Assembly (NCBI RefSeq): GCF_006716675.1
Contig: NZ_VFPM01000001.1
Span: forward strand, 620,001-684,000
From: Humibacillus xanthopallidus
Lineage (GTDB): Bacteria > Actinomycetota > Actinomycetes > Actinomycetales > Dermatophilaceae
DNA length: 64,000 nucleotides
Direction of reading: 5' to 3'
This document shows, piece by piece, positions 8,948 through 22,806 of this stretch (positions are counted from its first letter, which is position 1; each line of letters opens with the position of its first letter). Position numbers and translations under genes: made by a program. The notes below the pieces were generated by a model, which was not told where the DNA came from, ran no database searches, and worked only from the letters and a program-made list of their open reading frames with translations.

Positions 8948-9642
8948 CGGGTCGCGGTGACGCCCGCGGTGGGCCGGTCGGCGATCTGGACCGACTGCCA
9001 CACCTTGCCGTACCACGGGGCCGAGTCGTTCGCGAGCGGTGCGGCGACGGCCGGACGCTCGGCTGCTGCAGCGCTCGCCTCGCTGGGCGAGGCGTCGACG
9101 ACGGTGTAGGCGCGGTCACCGACGCGCACGAACTTCAGCCGCTCGCGGGCCTGGAGCTCGATGTAGGCGGGGTCCTTCCAGAGGGCGGCCTGCCGGGTGA
9201 GGTCGGCCACGGACTGCTGCTGCTGGGCCACGCGGTCCTGCAGGGCCGCGGTGTCACCTCGCTGCTGGATGAGTGAGCGCAGCGTCGGCACGAGGGTCAC
9301 TGCGAGCATGACGATGATGGTGAGCAGGATCGCGCCCCTCACCCACCCCGTGGACGCCGACGGCGGCTCGGGGGCAGGCGTGCGGGGCCGTGCAGCGAGG
9401 CCCGGACGCTCCTTGCCGGGGCCGGAACGGGCCGGACGCGAGGCGCCGCCCGTGCGGTTCGGCGTGCGAGCTGCTCCGGCCGGTCGTGCGGCCGTCGAAC
9501 GGGTGCCGGCCGCACGCGCGGTCGACGAGCGGGTGCCCGATGACCGGGCACCGCTCGTCGGCCGGCCGGTCGTCGCCGGCCGCGCGCCATCGCCCCGGCC
9601 GCTCGAGGAGCGGCCGGGGCGAGGCGGCGTGCGGTCGGCCAC
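8944..9642 (-). CDS. FtsB/DivIC-family septum formation initiator
   Basis: A 232-residue bitopic membrane protein. Residues 1-95 are a basic, Arg/Ala/Thr/Pro-rich cytoplasmic tail with repeated RPA/ARS words. One membrane helix (about 103-122, ILLTIIVMLAVTLVPTL) follows, then a coiled coil (about 123-155, LIQQRGDTAALQDRVAQQQQ) and the FtsB/DivIC end with YIELQARERLKFVRVGD. Family members bridge FtsL and FtsQ in the divisome. The extended basic N-tail is typical of actinobacterial forms. The GTG start lies three bases after the eno stop, and the end overlaps the DUF501 gene. Confidence 0.88.
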   Translation of the reverse strand: MADRTPPRPGRSSSGRGDGARPATTGRPTSGARSSGTRSSTARAAGTRSTAARPAGAARTPNRTGGASRPARSGPGKERPGLAARPRTPAPEPPSASTGWVRGAILLTIIVMLAVTLVPTLRSLIQQRGDTAALQDRVAQQQQSVADLTRQAALWKDPAYIELQARERLKFVRVGDRAYTVVDASPSEASAAAAERPAVAAPLANDSAPWYGKVWQSVQIADRPTAGVTATR

Positions 9643-9645
9643 CGA

Positions 9646-11343
<1,698 letters not shown>

Positions 11344-12840
11344 ATGGGTCAGCCCATGGGGGAGTCAGGGATCGCGCTGATGGACGTCAGCTCGCGGCCC
11401 ACCACACAACCACTGACCGACCGCACTCGCAGCCAACGGCTGCTGCAGATGGCGATCGCCGGTGGTGACCTCATCGTCATCGTGCTGGCCACAGCCCTCG
11501 CTGCCGTGGGCCGCACGCGTCTCGGGATGTTCGACCCGACGGCCGACATCAACGACGTCGCCCAGTCGGTCGGCCTCTGGATCGTCGCGGCCTGGATGCT
11601 CGCCAACGTCGCCATGGGCACCTACGCCCGTGCTCACGTCGGCGCCGGCACCATCGAGTACGCCCGCATCTGCAGCGCGGCCGGCATCACGGCCGGCACC
11701 ATCGGCATCATCAGCTACCTGACGAAGTTCAACCTCTCCCGCGGCTTCTTCGTGCTGCTCTTCGCGATCGGGGTGCCGCTGCTGTTGCTGTGGCGCTGGC
11801 TCGCCCGCCGCCTCGTGCACCGCGCGCACGCTCACGGACACCTGCTGACCCGCGTGCTCATCACGGGCTCCGCCTCGCACGTCGACGACGTCGCAGCCGT
11901 GCTCGAGCGGGAGTCGTGGCTCGGCTACCGCATCGTCGGCGCGCTCGTCCCCTCCTCCTCGACGACCCTGACAGCGACCCCGCGAGGCGTGCCCGTCGTC
12001 GGTCTGAGCGCTCGCACCGCCGACGCCGTCAGGCGCGAGAAGGCCGACCTCGTCGTCTTCACCGAGGGCGCGTTCCCGTCCGCGGTCGACTTCCGCCGCA
12101 TCGCCTGGGACCTCGAGGGGCACCACGTGCAGATGGCCGTCGTGCCCAGCCTCAGCGACATCTCCTCGGGCCGTATGACGATGCGCCCGGTGGGCGGTCT
12201 CCCCCTGGTCCACGTCGAGCAGCCGCAGAGTCTCGGAGCCTCTCGGGGGCTGAAGCGCGTCTTCGACCTCGTCGGCGCCAGCCTGCTCCTCGTCCTCGCC
12301 CTGCCTCTCATGATCGTGTGCGCCGTGCTCGTCAAGCTCGGCGACGGCGGCCCGGTGCTCTTCCGCCAGACCCGGGTCGGACGTGACGGCTTCCTCTTCG
12401 AGTGCCTCAAGCTGCGCAGCATGGTCGTCGACGCCGAGGCCCAGCTCTCCCGCGTCACCCACCTGACGAGCGACCCCGACAACCTCCTCTTCAAGGCGAC
12501 CCGCGATCCCCGTGTGACGCGCATCGGGGCCTTCATGCGCCGCTTCTCCATCGACGAGCTCCCGCAGCTCATCAACGTCATCGCGGGCGAGATGAGCCTC
12601 GTCGGCCCCCGGCCGGCCCTGCCCGCCGAGGTGCGGCGCTACCACCCCGACGTGCAGCGCCGCCTCCACGTGCGCCCCGGCATGACCGGCCTCTGGCAGG
12701 TCTCCGGACGCAGCGACCTCTCGTGGGACGACACGGTGCGGCTCGACCTCTACTACGTCGACAACTGGTCGATCGTGCAGGACCTCACCATCATGGCCAA
12801 GACGATCCACGCCGTGCTGCGCAGCCGCGGCGCCTACTGA
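11344..12840 (+). CDS. Exopolysaccharide polyprenyl-phosphate sugar-1-phosphate transferase
   Basis: A 498-residue protein of the WcaJ/WbaP type that starts polysaccharide repeat units by moving a sugar-1-phosphate from a nucleotide sugar to undecaprenyl phosphate. Four N-terminal membrane helices (about 30-145) are followed by a Rossmann-like CoA-binding_3 region (about 160-290) and a fifth helix (about 308-330, LVGASLLLVLALPLMIV). The catalytic domain at the end has PVLFRQTRVGRDG, FKATRDPRVTRIG, FSIDELPQLINVIAGEMSLV, GPRPALP and RPGMTGLWQVSGRS. The ATG at 11344 has GGAGAGG just upstream. No other capsule gene is adjacent, so it may be a stand-alone starter enzyme with partners elsewhere. 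Confidence 0.92.
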   Translation: MGQPMGESGIALMDVSSRPTTQPLTDRTRSQRLLQMAIAGGDLIVIVLATALAAVGRTRLGMFDPTADINDVAQSVGLWIVAAWMLANVAMGTYARAHVGAGTIEYARICSAAGITAGTIGIISYLTKFNLSRGFFVLLFAIGVPLLLLWRWLARRLVHRAHAHGHLLTRVLITGSASHVDDVAAVLERESWLGYRIVGALVPSSSTTLTATPRGVPVVGLSARTADAVRREKADLVVFTEGAFPSAVDFRRIAWDLEGHHVQMAVVPSLSDISSGRMTMRPVGGLPLVHVEQPQSLGASRGLKRVFDLVGASLLLVLALPLMIVCAVLVKLGDGGPVLFRQTRVGRDGFLFECLKLRSMVVDAEAQLSRVTHLTSDPDNLLFKATRDPRVTRIGAFMRRFSIDELPQLINVIAGEMSLVGPRPALPAEVRRYHPDVQRRLHVRPGMTGLWQVSGRSDLSWDDTVRLDLYYVDNWSIVQDLTIMAKTIHAVLRSRGAY

Positions 12841-12881
12841 CCTTCCGCCCCCGTTCCCAGCCCGTATGCCGTGAGGCCGGG

Positions 12882-13865
12882 TCAGGAGTCGGCGCTGGCC
12901 GCCGCCAGCGCCCGGAGGGTCTCGCGGAGGGCAGCCTCCGCGTCGAGCCCCTCCTTCCGTGCCTCACGCACGAGCTGGAGGAGGCGGGCGCCCAGATCAC
13001 CCTCCGCCACGGCTGCGTCGACGAGGTCGGAGCGGCCTGCCTTGTCGAGGCGGCCGACGTACTTCTCGGCCCGAGCGAGCGCCGGCAGCGACACGGGCAC
13101 ACCCTCGACCGGGTGGGTTCGGTGCTGCTTCTCCTGCGACTTGATGGCGTCCCAGTTGGCGGCGACCGCATCGGGGGTGTCTGCCTCGACGTCGGCGAAG
13201 ACGTGCGGGTGGCGGCGCACGAGCTTGTCGACGAGCTCGCCCGCGACGTCGTCGATGTCGAAGGGGTCGGTCGGGTGCTCCTGCGCGACGCGCGCCTGGA
13301 AGGCGATCTGGAGCAGCAGGTCTCCGAGCTCCTCCTGCATGTGGGCCGGGTCGCCGCTCTCGATGGCCTCGATCGCCTCGTGAGCCTCCTCGAGGAGGTA
13401 GGGCACGAGCGAGGCATGGGTCTGCTCGGCGTCCCACGGGCAGCCGCCCGGCGAGCGCAGTCGGTCCATGACGGCGACGACGTCGAGGAGACGCGCGCCC
13501 GGCACGTCGAAGGAACCGATGAGCAGCTCCACGTCGGGGGGCTCGGGCAGGCGGGTCACCTCGACCGCGACGGCCTCGCTGAGGCCCGGGTCGCCGTCTG
13601 CGGACCCCACCCACACGACGGGACGCTCCCCCGCCGCCTCGGCGAGGTCGACGAGGGTGCGGGCGAGCACAGCCGGGTCACTCTCCCCCGCAGCGTCGTC
13701 AGGTGGCTCGACGGCGATGCCGGCCTCGACCACGGCGGCGGTCTGCGGCTCGTCGGGAAGGCCCCGGACGGCATACGCCTGCTCGAGGGTCGTCCACGCC
13801 TCGCGCGTGAGCAGCCCCGGGGCGATGCGAGGGGTGGAGACGAGCAGGACGAGACGGCCGCTCAC
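12882..13865 (-). CDS. mazG: MazG nucleoside triphosphate pyrophosphohydrolase
   Basis: A 327-residue protein that hydrolyses (d)NTPs to monophosphates and cleans the nucleotide pool. The MazG domain lies in the middle (about 130-270) with the start SPGGCPWDAEQTHASL. The metal-binding EExxE...ExxD set is seen in LLEEAHEAIEAIE and QEELGDLLLQIAFQAR. The first 120 residues are a divergent SAM-methylase-like or tetrapyrrole-type module as in mycobacterial MazG, here without clear motifs. The tail is helical. It begins 22 bases after the lipoprotein gene and follows mfd, as in Rv1020-Rv1022, so it is probably the last gene of the mfd operon. The start is a GTG. Confidence 0.93.
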   Translation of the reverse strand: MSGRLVLLVSTPRIAPGLLTREAWTTLEQAYAVRGLPDEPQTAAVVEAGIAVEPPDDAAGESDPAVLARTLVDLAEAAGERPVVWVGSADGDPGLSEAVAVEVTRLPEPPDVELLIGSFDVPGARLLDVVAVMDRLRSPGGCPWDAEQTHASLVPYLLEEAHEAIEAIESGDPAHMQEELGDLLLQIAFQARVAQEHPTDPFDIDDVAGELVDKLVRRHPHVFADVEADTPDAVAANWDAIKSQEKQHRTHPVEGVPVSLPALARAEKYVGRLDKAGRSDLVDAAVAEGDLGARLLQLVREARKEGLDAEAALRETLRALAAASADS

Positions 13866-13887
13866 GAGGTGGTGGCTACGTCGCGGT

Positions 13888-14466
13888 CTAGGAAGCCGGC
13901 GTCGTGGCCGGCGTGGACGACGGCTTGATCCAGTTGGGCGTCGACTGCCCGACGCTGAAGTAGATCGGGGCCTGCTCGTTGTGGACGACCTCGCCGAAGC
14001 GGGGGTTGACCGAGATGTCGGCCTTCTTCAGCTCGGCGCGGTAGGCCTCCACCTCGGCCGGCGTCATGGTCTGCGCCTGGATGAGCGCCACGGCGGCGAC
14101 GAAGTCCTTGGTCGACTCGGTGGCGTCCGGGATCGTCGTCATCACCTGGGCATACGTCGCGTCGGGCTTCCAGCCACCCGAGGGTGCGACGGCGGTCTCG
14201 AGGAGGGGTGCCGCGATGAGGGCGGTCAGCACGACGTTCTCCGTGAAGTCGTACTTCGCGGCCTGCAGCTGGTTGTAGGTCGTCTCCACGTCGTCCTGCG
14301 TGATGACCTGCCCGTTGACGACGGCCGCAGCCTGCTGCCGGGTCCCGAACCCGCATCCACCGAGGAGCGCGACAGCGATGGCTCCGGCCACGAGGGCAGC
14401 GGCGAGCCGCCTGGGCGACCGTGCGGACCGGACCGGGTGTGCCGGTCGTGCGGACTGAGCCTTCAC
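13888..14466 (-). CDS. SurA N-terminal-like lipoprotein
   Basis: A 192-residue lipoprotein. The signal peptide carries several Arg residues, a hydrophobic run and the lipobox LLGGC, with Cys 38 as the anchor. The mature part begins AAAVVNGQVITQDDVETTY, the standard opening of SurA/PrsA-type chaperone N-domains. No PPIase (parvulin) domain follows, so a chaperone or assembly role is more likely than prolyl isomerisation. The end is Ser/Thr/Pro-rich. It sits 33 bases after mfd and 22 bases before mazG on the same strand. In M. tuberculosis this slot holds lpqU, a different lipoprotein, so its use here is not transferable. Confidence 0.8.
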   Translation of the reverse strand: MKAQSARPAHPVRSARSPRRLAAALVAGAIAVALLGGCGFGTRQQAAAVVNGQVITQDDVETTYNQLQAAKYDFTENVVLTALIAAPLLETAVAPSGGWKPDATYAQVMTTIPDATESTKDFVAAVALIQAQTMTPAEVEAYRAELKKADISVNPRFGEVVHNEQAPIYFSVGQSTPNWIKPSSTPATTPAS

Positions 14467-14499
14467 TGTGTTCCTCCTCTGGCGGATGCGTCAGTCATC

Positions 14500-18114
<3,615 letters not shown>

Positions 18115-18210
18115 CAGGCCTCCCAGTCTAGGGCTCCCCCGCGAACGACTCGTCCGCGCAGGGCGGAGCCGGGGGTGTGCCTCCTGGCCTGCTTCCGGTG
18201 CCCCGCGCTG

Positions 18211-18813
18211 TCAGCGGGGGGCGTGGAAGCGCTGCTGCGCGTCGAGCAGGCCCACCTCGATGAGGGCCTCGACCGCGTCGGCAGCGTCGTCGAGCAGGAA
18301 GGGGAGCAGGTCGGTGCGCTCGGCCTTGGAGAAGTCCTTGAGGACGAAGTCGGCCGGGTCCTGCCGGCCGGGCGGCCGGCCGATGCCGAGCCGCACCCTC
18401 AGGTAGTCCTTGGAGCCGACCGACTGCGAGATCGAGCGCAGGCCGTTGTGGCCGCCCTCTCCCCCACCCTGCTTGAGGCGCACGAGCCCGGGTTCGATGT
18501 CGAGCTCGTCGTGCAGGACGATGAGCCGCTCGATCGGCACGTCGTAGTACTTCAGGAGTCCGGCGACCGGGCCGCCCGACACGTTCATGTAGGTCGACGG
18601 CACGGCGAGCACGACCTTGGGGCCGGGAACGCGAAGGCGCACCTCGGCGACGCGCGCGCGTGCCTTGTGCGCCTTGAACGAGGCGCGACCGCCCGATCCG
18701 CCGGTGGCGTCGCGGGCAGCGAGCTCCTCGATGGCCATGGCGCCGACGTTGTGTCGGTTACCGGCGTACTCCGGACCGGGGTTGCCGAGTCCGACGACGA
18801 GCCAGGTGTCCAT
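18211..18813 (-). CDS. pth: Peptidyl-tRNA hydrolase
   Basis: A 200-residue bacterial Pth, which frees tRNA from prematurely released peptidyl-tRNA. It starts [20 protein letters not shown] and the catalytic His is H21 in NRHNVG. Other active-site blocks are [18 protein letters not shown] and [12 protein letters not shown]. Length and motifs are standard. It lies downstream of rplY on the same strand, separated by 92 bases that hold a strong hairpin, the same pairing as Rv1014c-Rv1015c. Confidence 0.96.
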   Translation of the reverse strand: MDTWLVVGLGNPGPEYAGNRHNVGAMAIEELAARDATGGSGGRASFKAHKARARVAEVRLRVPGPKVVLAVPSTYMNVSGGPVAGLLKYYDVPIERLIVLHDELDIEPGLVRLKQGGGEGGHNGLRSISQSVGSKDYLRVRLGIGRPPGRQDPADFVLKDFSKAERTDLLPFLLDDAADAVEALIEVGLLDAQQRFHAPR

Positions 18814-18849
18814 GACCTTCCTCGATGGGTAGTGCGGGTGGTGCGGTCA

Positions 18850-18883
18850 CGCGCCGGGCGGCATAGGGCTGCCGCCCGGCGCG
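18850..18883. terminator. Hairpin between rplY and pth
   Basis: Perfect 13-base arms (18850-18862 and 18871-18883) with an 8-base loop. It lies after the rplY stop and before pth, so it could lower pth expression relative to rplY or end the rplY message. Confidence 0.65.
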
Positions 18884-18905
18884 TGGACGCGAATCAGCTG
18901 GTGGC

Positions 18906-19583
18906 TCAGGCCTCGTCGGCCGGAGCCTCGTCGGCCGGAGCGGCCTCGCCCTCGGCGGACTCGGCGGCCTCCTCGTCGGACTCCTCGCGCTCGATGCCGG
19001 CCTCGGCCTCGGCCTCGGCGAGCTCGGCCTCGAGGGCCTCCTCGGAGATGGCCTGCGTGATGTTGACGACGAGGGCGTCCTCGTCGGTGACGAGCGTCGC
19101 GCCCTCGGGCAGCTCGACGGCCCCGGCGTGGATCTGCGTGCCGGCCTCGAGGCCCTCGACGGAGACGACGACGTTCTCGGGGATCGCGGTGGCGAGCACC
19201 TCGAGCTGGAGGGTGTTGTTGTCGAGCGTGACGACGGTCTCGGGAGCGGCCTCGCCCTCGAGGTGGACGGCGACGTCGACGGTGACCTTCTCGCCCTTGC
19301 GGACGACGACGAGGTCGACGTGGTCGATGACCGGCTTGATCGGGTCGCGCTGCACGTCCTTGGCCAGGGCGAGCTGCTCGTCACCGTCGATGACGATGGT
19401 GAGCAGGGCGTTGGCCTGCTTGAGGGCCATCATCGTGTCGTGGCCCGGCAGCGAGATGTGCACGGGGTCGGTGCCGTGGCCGTACATGACGGCGGGGATG
19501 TTGCCGGCGCGGCGGATCTTGCGGGCGGCGCCCTTGCCGAAGTCGGAGCGCTTCTCGGCGGTGAGCTTGGTGGTGTCGGACAC
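18906..19583 (-). CDS. rplY: 50S ribosomal protein L25/general stress protein Ctc
   Basis: A 225-residue long-form L25 (Ctc/TL5), which binds 5S rRNA. It has an N-terminal L25 domain (about 1-90; KLTAEKRSDFGKGAARKIRR and GNIPAVMYGHG) and the C-terminal beta domain of the long form (about 95-185). An acidic Glu/Ala-rich tail ends in repeats of APADEAPADEA. The GTG at 19583 is preceded by AGGAGACTC. Longer upstream reading in the same frame lacks L25 similarity. It is followed by pth. Confidence 0.94.
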   Translation of the reverse strand: MSDTTKLTAEKRSDFGKGAARKIRRAGNIPAVMYGHGTDPVHISLPGHDTMMALKQANALLTIVIDGDEQLALAKDVQRDPIKPVIDHVDLVVVRKGEKVTVDVAVHLEGEAAPETVVTLDNNTLQLEVLATAIPENVVVSVEGLEAGTQIHAGAVELPEGATLVTDEDALVVNITQAISEEALEAELAEAEAEAGIEREESDEEAAESAEGEAAPADEAPADEA

Positions 19584-19838
19584 GGGAGTCTCCTGGAGAT
19601 CGGGGGCTGAGGCGATGGCTGTCCTCGACGCGGGACACCGCGCGGTGAACGATCGGGATGAGGTGGTCCGCACGCAGAGGCGGACCCGACCGGAGCACTC
19701 CCTGGTCAGGTCGCCCGCGTCGATCACGGACTGCGTGGTGACCGGCCGAAGCCAGCCGTGCGCCGTCCCTCGCCGAGGCAACTGGTCGATCTTACGGGAC
19801 GGTGCGCCCCGCCACGAAATCTGCCGGGCGCGCTCGCC

Positions 19839-20897
19839 TCAGGGTGCGGCGGCCCGCGTGAGCGCGAACGAGTCGCTGAACGTGCCACCCTCGGCGCGCA
19901 CGAAGGAGACCCGCAGCTCGGTCGGGGTGACTCGTGCGTCGATGAAGCCGTGAGTCGGGTTGGCGTTAGCGCCCGAGGACGCAACGAAGTAGGGCGCTTC
20001 GCTGTCTGAGGCGGAGACCGACCGCAGGGCGGTGCCCCCTGTGCCGACGGTGAGGAAGACGGTGCCGGCCCGCGCGGCGAGGGCATCGCCCGCGGTGACG
20101 CCCTCACCGACGACGCAGGCCGCGTTGAACGAGTCGATAGCGACACGGGGGCACCCGGGGCCCTCGGCGAGCTGCCGGGTGCGCTCGTAGCTGTGCTCGT
20201 GCCCCGAGAGCACGAGGTCGACCTTCTGGGAGACGAGCAGGTGCACGAGGTCGGGCCCGACGTCGCAGCCGTGCACGCCGATGGAAAGGCACGGCTTGTG
20301 CATGCCGACGACGACCCACGGCACGCCAGCGGCGCGGGCGCCCGTGATGGCCCGCTCCGCCCATGCGAGGTGGGTCGAGCCCGCGGTGTAGCTCCACGTG
20401 CCGTCGGGGAAGGTCAGTGCCGGAGAGATCATGACGAAACGCACGAGGGGCGCCTCGCGGGGCAGGTCGACGTAGTACTCCCGCGGGTACTCGCCGACGA
20501 CGCCTGGCAGGCGGTTCGGCAGGCAGGCGGCGAAGTCGGCGATGTTGCCGTTGCTGCCGTCGCTCTCGTGGTTGCCCGGCAGCAGCTGGAACGGCAGGTC
20601 GGTGCCGACCCGGTCGGTGACGAAGCGGCACCACTGGCCCTCCTCGCCCGCCCGACCGTAGGACAGGTCTCCGAGGGCGAAGTGGACGTCCGGGTCGCTC
20701 GCGCCCACCGCCTCGAGGACGCTGCCCGCCGCCGGGCTGGAGTTGTAGTCGCCGGCGGCCGTGAAGTGGAGGCCCTCCGCCGGCTGGGCGCGCGTCGCCG
20801 GGGCCACGGGGTCGTCGGTCTGTGGCACAGCGGTACATGCCGCCACTCCCGACAGGAGCAGCGCCCCCGCGAGGGCTGGGACCAGACGCCACCGCAT
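19839..20897 (-). CDS. Metallophosphoesterase lipoprotein
   Basis: A 352-residue exported protein with a lipoprotein signal (LSGVAAC, Cys 21). The calcineurin-like metal blocks appear in order: AAGDYN, ALGDLSYG, PGNHES, VVGMHKP and SGHEHSYER, the pattern of purple acid phosphatase-like or related secreted phosphoesterases. The C-terminal part forms a beta-rich region ending VRAEGGTFSDSFALTR. Substrate unknown; release of phosphate from organic esters outside the cell is a reasonable guess. The EamA gene ends 8 bases before its start on the same strand, so the two may share a message. Confidence 0.87.
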   Translation of the reverse strand: MRWRLVPALAGALLLSGVAACTAVPQTDDPVAPATRAQPAEGLHFTAAGDYNSSPAAGSVLEAVGASDPDVHFALGDLSYGRAGEEGQWCRFVTDRVGTDLPFQLLPGNHESDGSNGNIADFAACLPNRLPGVVGEYPREYYVDLPREAPLVRFVMISPALTFPDGTWSYTAGSTHLAWAERAITGARAAGVPWVVVGMHKPCLSIGVHGCDVGPDLVHLLVSQKVDLVLSGHEHSYERTRQLAEGPGCPRVAIDSFNAACVVGEGVTAGDALAARAGTVFLTVGTGGTALRSVSASDSEAPYFVASSGANANPTHGFIDARVTPTELRVSFVRAEGGTFSDSFALTRAAAP

Positions 20898-20905
20898 ACC
20901 TCAGC

Positions 20906-21997
20906 CTAGGACGTGGGCGCACGCCGTGCGTCGCCGCCCGGTGCTGCCGTATGCGGTGAGGCCGCCTCCCGCACGCCCGCCTCGTCAGCGCCGGGCGAGC
21001 GACGCGACTCGTCGGCCCGGACGGCGACCACGCCGCCGACGATGAGCAGTCCCCCGACGAGCTGGATCGGTGCCGGGAGCTCGGCGAGGACGATCCAGGC
21101 GAAGAGCACCGCGAAGAGCACCTCGGTCAGCGCGACGAAGGAGGCCACCTTCGGCCCGAGCAGCCGCACCGCGACGATGCCCGTGACGTAGGCGAACGCG
21201 GCGGCGACGAGGGCGATGACGAGGATGGGCACCCACCAGGGCACGACGATGCCGCTCAGCACGACCTCGGCTGCGCCCCTGGTCGTGTCGAGCAGCCCGC
21301 TCAGCCCGGCGGCCCACAGGGCGATCGCGCCGACCGCGAGGCCGCCACCCGCGAGTCCGAGCGCCGGGACATCGTCGTCGACGTGCGCGGCGAGGAGGAA
21401 GTAGAGCACGAGGCAGACCGCGGCGCCGAGACCCCAGAGCACACCGACGAGGCTCACGGTCGCCCCGGCACCGACGACGTCGAGCACGAGCAGCAGCCCG
21501 ATGACGGCGAGCCCGACGCCGAGCACGGTGAGCCGGCGAGGCACCTGGCGGTGGCGGCCCCACAGCCAGAGCACGATCAGCACGGGCGCGAGGTACTCGA
21601 GGAGCAGGGCCACTCCGACCGACAGGTGGGTCACGGCGTAGAAGTAGGCGAGCTGGCAGCCGGCCACGCCCGTCAGGCCGTAGCCGACGACGACCCAGGC
21701 GTTGCGCCGCATCGCCGCCCACCGGCCGCGCAGGGCGAGGAGGGTCGGCACGAGCAGCACGAGCGCGGCCAGGGTGATCCGCAGCGTGACGACCGACCCG
21801 GGCGCCCAACCGGCGACGAGCAGCGACTTCGCGAAGGCTCCGGAGGTCGCGAAGGCCGCGGCCGACACGAGCGCGACCGAGAGCCCGACGACGGGGTGGC
21901 GCGGGGGCGCCTGGTGCAGCGTGGTCGGTGGAACGGCTGAGGCCGTCGCCACCACGACCGCGCGGTCGGCTCCCGTCACGCCTCCAGGTCCGGCCAC
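20906..21997 (-). CDS. EamA/DMT-superfamily transporter
   Basis: An integral membrane protein of about 363 residues with ten hydrophobic helices in two repeated EamA halves. The first half begins ALVSAAAFATSGAFAKSLL and the second begins ALGAAVCLVLYFLLAAHVD. I prefer the GTG at 21997, which has a GAGGTGGAG site. An ATG at 22069 in the same frame is possible but has no ribosome site and would add 24 unconserved-looking residues. Substrate unknown; DMT proteins move amino acids or other small metabolites. It is divergent from a CGNR-type regulator, a common pairing that suggests local control. A charged Arg/Glu-rich tail closes the protein. Confidence 0.85.
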   Translation of the reverse strand: MAGPGGVTGADRAVVVATASAVPPTTLHQAPPRHPVVGLSVALVSAAAFATSGAFAKSLLVAGWAPGSVVTLRITLAALVLLVPTLLALRGRWAAMRRNAWVVVGYGLTGVAGCQLAYFYAVTHLSVGVALLLEYLAPVLIVLWLWGRHRQVPRRLTVLGVGLAVIGLLLVLDVVGAGATVSLVGVLWGLGAAVCLVLYFLLAAHVDDDVPALGLAGGGLAVGAIALWAAGLSGLLDTTRGAAEVVLSGIVVPWWVPILVIALVAAAFAYVTGIVAVRLLGPKVASFVALTEVLFAVLFAWIVLAELPAPIQLVGGLLIVGGVVAVRADESRRSPGADEAGVREAASPHTAAPGGDARRAPTS

Positions 21998-22101
21998 GAC
22001 TCCACCTCGTTCTTGTCCTGCGACCCGCCTCCCCGACGAAATGTCAGGAGCAAAGTAACTTAGACTCATGACGCTACTCGCCGTCGACGTCAGGAGTCAA
22101 G

Positions 22102-22671
22102 ATGATCTTCACCCATGACACCGAGGTGGCCCTCGAGGCCGCGGCCGCGCTCGTCAACACGATGCCGGGCTCCGTTCCCGGTGACACCAGCGCCGACACC
22201 CTGACGACCGTGGGGCAGCTCGAGGCCCTCTTCGCGGCCCAGCACTGGACCGGCCGGTTCGACCGCGACGGGCGAGAGCTCGCTGAGGTGCGTGCCATGC
22301 GCCCCCGGCTCCGCGGGCTGTGGGAGGAGGGGGAGGCTGGGGTCGTCGAGCTCGTCAACACGTTGCTCGCCGAGTCGCGCGCCGTGCCGCAGCTCGTCGA
22401 CCACGACGACGTCGGCTGGCACATCCACGCGACGGCCCCCGACGCGCCGCTGGCCCAGCGGATGGCCGTCGAGGCAGCCATCGCTGCGATCGACGTCGTG
22501 CGCGCGGGCGAGCTCGGCCGCCTGCGCATCTGCGAGGCGCACGACTGCGACGACGTCGTCATCGACCTCTCGCGCAACCGGTCGCGCCGGTTCTGTGAGG
22601 GCGGCTGCGCCGCCAGAGCGCACACAGCGGCCTACCGCGCGCGAGCCCGGAGAGCCGCAACAGAGGCGTAA
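22102..22671 (+). CDS. ABATE/CGNR zinc-finger-type transcriptional regulator
   Basis: A 189-residue protein with the layout of the ABATE-CGNR regulators. The N-terminal ABATE-like domain (about 1-130) contains ALVNTMPG and LRGLWE. The C-terminal finger has LRICEAHDCDD, then DLSRNRSRRFCEGGCAARAH. The usual CGNR tetrad reads CAAR here, while the four cysteines are kept, so zinc binding is still likely. It is divergent from the EamA transporter (about 100 bases between starts). The ATG at 22102 has TCAGGAGTCAAG upstream. Its ligand and targets are unknown. Confidence 0.82.
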   Translation: MIFTHDTEVALEAAAALVNTMPGSVPGDTSADTLTTVGQLEALFAAQHWTGRFDRDGRELAEVRAMRPRLRGLWEEGEAGVVELVNTLLAESRAVPQLVDHDDVGWHIHATAPDAPLAQRMAVEAAIAAIDVVRAGELGRLRICEAHDCDDVVIDLSRNRSRRFCEGGCAARAHTAAYRARARRAATEA

Positions 22672-22806
22672 CGCCGACGAAACTCCTTGTGCCACAACGT
22701 CTGCGAGGTTCACAGCGGCGCCCTCACCGAGGACGCCCCGGCCACCAGCCCACGTCGCCCTCGTCCGGGCTGCCCGGTCTCGTCATGCAGGCACAGGAGC
22801 AACCAC

